This document shows, piece by piece, positions 61,239-64,000 of a DNA stretch of 64,000 bases (positions are counted from its first letter, which is position 1; each line of letters starts with the position of its first letter). The translations under genes were made by a program, and so were the position numbers. This stretch comes from Engraulis encrasicolus (lineage: Eukaryota > Chordata > Actinopteri > Clupeiformes > Engraulidae), in contig NC_085880.1 of assembly GCF_034702125.1 (NCBI RefSeq), positions 9,337,177-9,401,176 of the forward strand. Reading direction: 5' to 3'. The notes beneath the pieces were generated by a model. The model was not told the origin of the DNA and made no database searches. It worked only from the letters and a program-made list of their open reading frames with translations.

Positions 61239-63022
61239 GACTTGTTTGAAACTTGCGCTACACGATGAAAAGAACCTAAAATATCCCCCACAAATGAAGA
61301 TTTCGGTGCACAAAAAATTGGCGTGAGTTCCTTTGCTTACTGTCGCCCACGCAACGTCAGTGTGTAAGTGCAACAAGGATTTTGCCTAGAGTAGACATAT
61401 TCAGTTCAAGGAACTATTTCTCAACCTCGACATGGGCAAAATAACTAATGTGACTAAATGTTTGATATGATGCGATCTGCATAACAGAAGTCCCCAAGAA
61501 AAAGGTAATATTACACTTTCTGATTGTGTTTGGTTCTGGCATGTGGACAGGGTACCCTTTCCTTTCAGGACTTGCGCCATTAAAATGCGTAAAGCCAAGC
61601 GGTGTTGCATCTCGGGAAATGAAGTTTACCGGCAGTCTTAGAGTTAAACATAGAACTTCTCACGCTTCAGTATCATATGATTTTATTATATGGGTTTATT
61701 TTTCAAATGTAAATGTGTCGCCTGCGTGGGCTACATCATTGGCTATAAATAAATAATCGGGGTCGTCTATAGGGACCTTTACGCAATTGAAAATATTTTT
61801 GGATTGGTATTGAAAAAGGCACAATGCATCTAAATTAAAAAGTCACACAAATGTAGGCTATAAACCTATTATTGACCATAGTGAGATACACTGGAGTTCC
61901 CACTAATTCCCCACAGATAGGTAGATATTTAACTTGCTACAGGAAAGATTCTTGAATTAAGTATTGCCTAAATTACGCACAGAATTACGCACAGAATTTA
62001 GGGAAGCCTAAATGCAGCATAGAAAGTGACTTCAACAGAACAAAAAGAGCATACTGTAGTCTGACAACAACAATCCAAATGTGATAAGCCAAGGGCAAAA
62101 CGTTATCTGTTGCACAAACGAATTCTCCAACGCTTATAATAATCAGGGTTTTACGAGGAGCCTTCCTTTTTGATAACCCCTATCAGATTTCTATGCCTCT
62201 CCAGGAACTATTCCGCGAAGGAATCTTGCCAAAATGTGTACGTGCCGCCTCGTACCTCTTCATGGATCCCTGAACCATTGCCCGTCTCTTGCGCGCTCAA
62301 GACCATGCGCAAGGGTTTTGCTTGGCCCAAAGGGGGCAGTGATGATTCATTATTGTGATGATTCACTTTCATGTTGCCCGTCAAAGTTAATGCCCATGCG
62401 TGACTATTTGTAATAGCTGAAGTGTTTTATAATGATGATGATGACTTTATCTACAAGTGTCTCTTTGATTATTTTACTACAAAATGGTAGGTTATTTGGA
62501 CACGTAAGTTAGCCTATATGCTGTAGGCATACTGGGAAAAACATTTCGCTCTGTAAACTTTCATGTAATTATTTGACCTTAAACGCCAAGGGGAATGTGT
62601 TGAATAAAAACACAGCCATCAATAGAGCGAGCAGCCACATTGCGTGATGCGCCCCAGTAGAATGGCTGGGACCAGCCTTCGGTATGCTGACGTAGAGGAG
62701 GCAGGGTTTTTTTTCGAGGGAGGACGTGCAGAGCACAGAAGTGTGCGGCGCCATGCGATTGACTTATTAGACTGGGCAGGCAATGGGTGATCCAAAGTCT
62801 CTAGATCATTGGAAGCGCCGCGGTTTATAGCGCACTTGGAAACCACATCAACATAAAGAGGGCAGATGTGAACGCATGTGATGAATTCGTCGGTGCTTCG
62901 GGAGGGGGGCGTTGGTTGTCTTGCGCTATGGTGCGACGGACAGTGAATTGCTTCCAAACTTAACTGTAACAGAATGCGCATGAAGTCTCGCTATTAAGGG
63001 GGTCGTGACATTTCCATTCAGA
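61239..63022. promoter_or_regulatory. Shared tsnax-egln1 intergenic promoter region
   Basis: The 1784 bp between two divergent start codons must hold both promoters and 5'UTRs. Near egln1 the sequence is GC-richer. It has TGCTGACGTAG (about 62687, CRE-like) and two RCGTG hypoxia-response cores: TACGTG (62239-62244) and GACGTG (62723-62728). No long repeat or additional coding sequence is seen. Confidence 0.6.
62724..62738 (+). promoter_or_regulatory. Candidate hypoxia response element with ancillary site
   Basis: ACGTG (62724-62728) is followed five bases later by CACAG (62734-62738), the HRE plus HIF-ancillary arrangement, about 300 bp upstream of the egln1 ATG. Mammalian EGLN1 is known to be HIF-inducible through a promoter HRE. 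Binding here is inferred from the motif alone. Confidence 0.35.
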
Positions 63023-63682
63023 ATGGAAAAAGGCAAGAAAATGGACCCAGATCAAGACCAGCAGTACTGCGAACTTTGCGGGAAAATGGAGAACCTGCTC
63101 AAATGTGGACGCTGCCGAAGCTCATTTTACTGTAGCAAAGATCACCAGAAGAAGGATTGGAGAAAGCATAAGCTGGTGTGCAAAGAGGCCGACAAGAGCA
63201 AGGTCCCACCAGAATCTGAAAAAACTTCTGAGGCGCCGCAACCATCACCACAAACCAGAAAGGATTCGCTCACACCTCGCTGTGAGCCGGTGGAAAAGAT
63301 GATCCCTAACGCAGACGTTTCTGGAATAAATAACCACACACAGCATAATGGACAGACAAACAAACGTTCTTTGGACGACATAGTCACGCGTAACATGAAT
63401 GAACATGGTATCTGCTTTCTTGATAACTTTCTAGGTGAGGAGGTTGGACTGTCTATATTGGAGAACGTTCTAGCTCTCCAGCAAAGTGGCAAATTCACTG
63501 ATGGACAGTTGGTAAGCCAGAAGGGCGACTCCACAAGAGATATACGAGGGGACCAGATAGTCTGGATCCAGGGGAACGAGGATGGATGTGAGAAGATTCG
63601 TTTTCTTATGAGTCGCATGGACGACCTCCTCAGACTTTGTAATGGTAGACTTGGAAAATACAGCATAAATGGAAGAACGAAA
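63023..63682 (+). CDS. egln1: egln1 coding exon 1, HIF prolyl hydroxylase PHD2 (partial gene)
   Basis: EGLN1/PHD2 is the oxygen-sensing 2-oxoglutarate and Fe(II) dioxygenase that hydroxylates HIF-alpha prolines. This exon encodes 220 residues. Residues 16-53 are a MYND zinc finger starting CELCGKMENLLKCGRC, with ligands C16, C19, C28, C31, C37, H41, H49 and C53. A variable linker follows to about residue 120. The start of the catalytic domain includes GKFTDGQLVSQKGDS, the RGDQIVWIQG strand-loop and MDDLLRLCNGRLGKY, ending SINGRTK. The exon ends at 63682 with AAA|GTAAGT, the boundary after INGRTK also used in mammalian EGLN1. The Fe-binding His/Asp/His and the 2-oxoglutarate Arg are in later exons outside the window. 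ATGs at 63023 and 63041 both have good context; I prefer the first. The MYND finger separates it from egln2 and egln3. Confidence 0.95.
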
Positions 63683-64000
63683 GTAAGTACTGAAGTGGAA
63701 AAGGTTTTGTCTTGAACCAAGCGCAGACCTCTCAACTACCCAAAACGTTACTCTGTAGGATTTGGCTTAGTCTAACATAACATGTAGTGTACGTTAACTG
63801 CTGCAATAGTTTCAGTTTTATATGTAGCACTTCATCGGCACTGACCCCAATTGCTGTTTACCACATACAAGTTTCATAGTTGGCTATTCATACACCACCA
63901 TTGCCTTAATTCATAAGTCTAGATGTCTGAATTACAATAACCTTTCAAAAAAAATATTTTCAGTCACCCCAGTGTCAGGTGTGTTCTCATCCTCATGAAA
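63683..64000 (+). other. Start of egln1 intron 1
   Basis: Begins GTAAGT. No further exon or repeat is seen before the window ends. Confidence 0.85.

Noticed and set aside
63005..63022. Six-codon N-terminal extension of egln1 starting at GTG
   Set aside because: A GTG start is not expected for a vertebrate gene, and a well-placed ATG follows at 63023.

Overview
The window is genomic DNA from a teleost fish. It has multi-exon genes with GT-AG introns, very dense (CA)n/(TG)n and other microsatellites, many short DNA transposons, and a conserved vertebrate gene order. No bacterial, viral or CRISPR features were seen. The species cannot be named from the sequence.

The backbone is the vertebrate block disc1 - tsnax - egln1. 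(i) disc1 (Disrupted in schizophrenia 1) lies on the minus strand. Its 5' eight coding exons run from 36336 down to 11264; all splice phases agree and they give 617 codons. The 3' exons for the C-terminal part were not found and probably lie beyond the left edge. (ii) tsnax (translin-associated factor X) is complete on the minus strand: seven coding exons from 61238 down to 43574, phases consistent, 292 residues. (iii) egln1 (HIF prolyl hydroxylase PHD2) starts on the plus strand at 63023. Only exon 1 (MYND zinc finger plus the start of the catalytic region) is inside the window. tsnax and egln1 are head to head across 1.8 kb; tsnax and disc1 are in tandem. Human chromosome 1q42 has the same order and relative strands.

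The left 10 kb holds three tandem units, each with a plus-strand secreted coiled-coil/C1q-domain gene. Only the third copy is intact (299 residues). The first two share a frameshift and carry further private damage. If disc1 does continue leftward, this array sits antisense inside a disc1 intron.

Mobile DNA fills the introns. Several elements have exact target-site duplications, some with the unoccupied site visible in a paralogous copy: a piggyBac-like element at TTAA, four short elements with 7-8 or 8 bp duplications, a 1.5 kb long-TIR element with an 8 bp duplication, and a 2.1 kb snap-back element. A miniature LTR-like element carries a primer-binding site matching the tRNA-Leu 3' end and tRNA-like A/B boxes in its terminal repeat.

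The most unusual pattern is that three exons in two neighbouring genes (tsnax exons 5 and 6, disc1 exon 8) have had their 3' ends, 5' splice sites included, tandemly copied into the adjoining intron next to TG microsatellites. This leaves arrays of decoy splice donors.
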